Origin: Haliclona indistincta
Lineage: Eukaryota; Porifera; Demospongiae; Haplosclerida; Chalinidae
NCBI GenBank assembly: GCA_964017065.1
Contig: OZ024790.1
Location: 1,916,631-1,980,630 of the forward strand
Direction of reading: 5' to 3'
DNA length: 64,000 nt
Shown: piece after piece, positions 61,901-64,000 of the stretch
Numbering within the stretch: position 1 is the stretch's first letter
Layout: each line of letters begins with the position of its first letter
Program-made: the position numbers and the translations under genes
Notes under the pieces: model-generated
What the model saw: the letters and a program-made list of their open reading frames with translations, nothing else
The model's database searches: none
What the model was told of the DNA's origin: nothing

Positions 61901-64000
61901 GCGGCCCTCATGCAGCCTTGCATGCACTCTCGCCCCGCTAGATAGTGTGAGTTGTGTGACTTGCGCGCGCATATGCAGTGCTCGCACGTACGCATCCGCA
62001 CCAGCGTGTGATGTACTCTGTATTCGCATCTACCCGCGATTAATGATACACGGTTCCGCGGGCAAGTCAAAATTATCCCCGGGTTGCCTGCGAGTCTCCC
62101 GCGGGTGTTGGTCCACTTTCTTGTGAGCGGTACTGTATATAATTCATGACCAGGCGAAACATCAGCGTTTGAACGCTAATACATTGTATGTAGCCGCCAT
62201 CTTGTTTTCCCGTTCAACCCTACATAGGGAGTCACTACCGTGCCTCCCTAATAATATCACTCATACATGTATGTTGGTAAGAAATAAAATGATTTCTAAC
62301 GAAATCAAAAGGATGTAGGGATAAAGAGATCTCTTACTGGTCCACAATGTAAACCAACAAGGAGCAAGCATGGAATGCTAACACGATTGACTTGCTAACA
62401 GACCATACATCCCTACATCAGTGGCTGTTGTGGCTGACTACAGCAGTTGCTAGTTGCTGTTGACTGACACCTGACATGCATTGAATTGAATTTAGCTTGT
62501 GACGAAATATTGTATAGTCGAAACTACAGCCACTGATCGTGATGTAGGGATCTATGGTCTGTTAGCAAGTCAATCGTGTTAGCTTTACATGCTTGCTCCT
62601 TGTTGGTTTACATTGTGGACCAGTGGTAGATTTCACAACCCTACAACCTTTTGATTTCGTTAGAAATCTTTTCAGAAAATAACTAGGCACCGAAGGTGCT
62701 TATGCCTCGGTGGAATGTTATGCATACATGCCTGTCTGACTAAATATGCTGAACTGAAATACACAAGCAGTAAAGAAAGTCTGCTGTTGCTAGTTGAACA
62801 CTATGCTAGTGGCTGACAACTTATAAAATGATTACGAAGTTCACAAATTAAAGTTTGTCATGCCTAATTTGCACCTCATGTGAGAGGCATTAAATCTGAC
62901 ATGGTATTCAATATTGGCAAGGAACATTTTACATAATATTATACTAGTGAGATGTAAGGAGTAGAGAAAAGAAAATAAAGATACACAGTAAATTTAAACT
63001 GGAGCTGTTGTACCTTTCTGTACAGCAATCAACAATGCAGTACAATAGTTATGCAATCAGAAGCCAATCAGTGCTGACCACTAATTCAACTGGGCGTGTC
63101 TATATTGTTCAGGGCACAGCACGTACAACGAGCGAGATAGCTTGCTTACACAATTTCTTTAGACTTACGATGTAACCTATCAGCTTCTAGGCAGTCAACT
63201 GTGGATAGTTTTGTCTACGGAGAACTCCAGATCGCCAGCAACGGCCATCGATCGCGAGGTAAGCAAAGCTATAGCCTATACGCCATAACTCTAGAACGCA
63301 GCTTCATATACAAGTCTGCCGTGCTGTTCTGAAGTAAATGCGAACTCACTAGCTGTAAGGCAGCCAGCAATAGACAATTTTGTCGTTACATCAGCAACTA
63401 GATCGCCAGCCGGCGATCGCGAGGTAAACAATCACGCTATAACTCACGAACAGAGCCTTATAACCAAAATCCTTACAATTCATTTTCAAGCAAATATCGA
63501 CTTTAGGTTGTGTTGCACGTTTCAGCGCTTAGTTTTCAGCGAGCGACGAGAAATCCTGCCGACAGACAGACAGACAGACAGACAGATACATACACAAACG
63601 AACTACTGTATGCCTCGTGGCTCCGCCCACCGAGGCATAATAATAACTCACACAAAGTCTATCAATTTGCAATAAAGGAAGATATGTTCTGTAAACTCAT
63701 CTACATGTAACAAGTACTAAAGATTCAGTTATCCACACAACAAGAGACATGGTTTAGAGAAAATGAGATTCTATAGTCATGCTAGTATACTGGAAAGACA
63801 GAGACTATGTATTGGCCGGAAGAACTATATAAGCAATCACATAGTTCACAACACCCTTTACCAGAATAATAGTAAAACACTTTAGTTACTATACAAGACC
63901 CACCTTGTCTGTGGCATTAACTTGAGCTGAGGTCTCCTCGACCAGGTATTGCATAACAGCTGTGTGACCCAATAAAGCAGCTCTCATTAGAGCAGTCTGT
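58923..64000 (-). CDS. ROC gene D, ankyrin exons (partial, continues past the right edge)
   Basis: Minus-strand exons: 63904 to beyond 64000 (QTALMRAALLGHTAVMQYLV.., donor GTGGGTC), 60481-60504 (24-nt microexon), 60254-60352 (GSQTACHWAAMNGHLEIVKLL..), 58923-58995 (DGRTPLDLANQRGNHYIVHYL). All have the same lengths and phases as in genes B and C. The downstream GTPase exon is truncated (54421-54765), so D is probably a broken gene or encodes a short ankyrin protein. Confidence 0.75.
59040..60250. other. Gene D intron
   Basis: Parts match the gene B intron (33060-33400). 59630-60130 is an insertion-like stretch without a clear end, starting CCCGTGCGCAGTATGCGCGAGGG, which recalls the palindrome CCCTCGGCACATGCACGAGGG near 19915. 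No exon. Confidence 0.4.
60708..61056. repeat. Foldback hairpin H2
   Basis: Same arms as H1 (left to 60852, right from 60908, loop about 55 bp), followed by the same unit as 53503-54292. It interrupts the gene D intron at a point where genes A-C continue CACATGTTCATAACAATTGC. Confidence 0.88.
61060..62258. mobile_element. Second copy of the unit adjoining the hairpins
   Basis: Matches 53503-54292, including GGTCACGTGCGCTA, the CAGGAGAATTTCACGAC block, and the ending CCATCTTGTTTTCCCGTTCAA + CCCTACATA + GGGAG..CTCCC palindrome. Interrupted by the TA-flanked element at 61792-62135. Confidence 0.6.
61792..62135. mobile_element. TA-flanked GC-rich non-autonomous element
   Basis: Ends CAATACCGTTCACAAGTAAG and, inverted, CAGTACCGCTCACAAGAAAG, with about 37 bp of inverted repeat reaching ACCCGCGGG. 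TA duplications at 61790-61791 and 62136-62137; the empty site is at about 54174 (GACGTATAAAATTC). A Tc1/mariner-type target. Strikingly G+C-rich against its surroundings. 344 bp, non-coding. Confidence 0.85.
62285..62671. repeat. Foldback hairpin H3
   Basis: Left arm to 62427 and right arm from 62527, loop about 99 bp, same arm sequence as H1 and H2 (GATTTCTAACGAAATC at the base). Confidence 0.88.
62686..63642. mobile_element. ATGCCTCGGTGG-type element with short (CAGA)n
   Basis: Left end near GAAGGTGCTTATGCCTCGGTGG and right end GCCCACCGAGGCATAATAAT are inverted. The interior contains two related blocks with GATCGCCAGC..CGATCGCGAGGTAA and a (GACA)n run at 63561-63586. Non-coding. Relatives at 26905-29676, 30235-30895 and, partial, 11030-11420. 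Confidence 0.65.

Overview
The window is animal nuclear DNA. Genes have many short exons with GT..AG introns (about 50 bp upward), the flanks are A+T-rich, mini- and microsatellites are abundant, and there are many short non-autonomous DNA transposons. Expanded ankyrin/ROC-COR/death-domain genes in a genome with tiny introns suggest an early-branching metazoan, most likely a demosponge such as an Amphimedon relative. This is inference; no species-specific gene was recognised.

Nearly all genes lie on the minus strand. They repeat a two-gene unit: a PTB-domain endocytic-adaptor gene (Dab/GULP-like) followed, toward higher coordinates, by a gene with the order ankyrin repeats - GTPase/ROC - COR-like - Ser/Thr linker - death domain. 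That is the C-terminal order of animal DAPK1 without its kinase. Layout: adaptor copy 1 (867-3920, broken); a 7.9-kb inverted-repeat-bounded insertion (4802-12739) carrying a small membrane-protein gene and a 101-bp satellite; ROC gene A (12949-20944, lost two ankyrin exons); adaptor relic (21430-23110); ROC gene B (23553-36515, complete, predicted 998 aa); 33-bp minisatellite (36714-37475); adaptor copy 2 plus relic (37731-43000, broken); ROC gene C (43343-52592, complete, predicted 979 aa, with a different death domain); a short adaptor relic and truncated ROC fragments (54290-55158); ankyrin exons of ROC gene D (58923 to beyond the right edge).

Because the units are paralogous, many insertions can be read against an empty site elsewhere in the same window. 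This gave precise ends and target-site duplications for a TTA-flanked 7.9-kb element, piggyBac-like (TTAA) elements, hAT-like elements (8-bp and 5-bp duplications), a 9-bp-duplication element, a TA-flanked element and a 4-bp-duplication element packed with a 14-bp palindrome. Several long near-perfect foldback hairpins lie in 53-63 kb.

The most unusual structure is the satellite at 5224-7408. Read on the minus strand, each 101-bp unit is a 49-nt exon-like cassette bounded by AG and GT plus a 52-nt intron. It sits in the intron of a three-exon gene whose reading frame is open only if all cassettes are skipped. All exon structures were built by eye from splice sites, frame phase and paralogue comparison; no transcript or database search was available.
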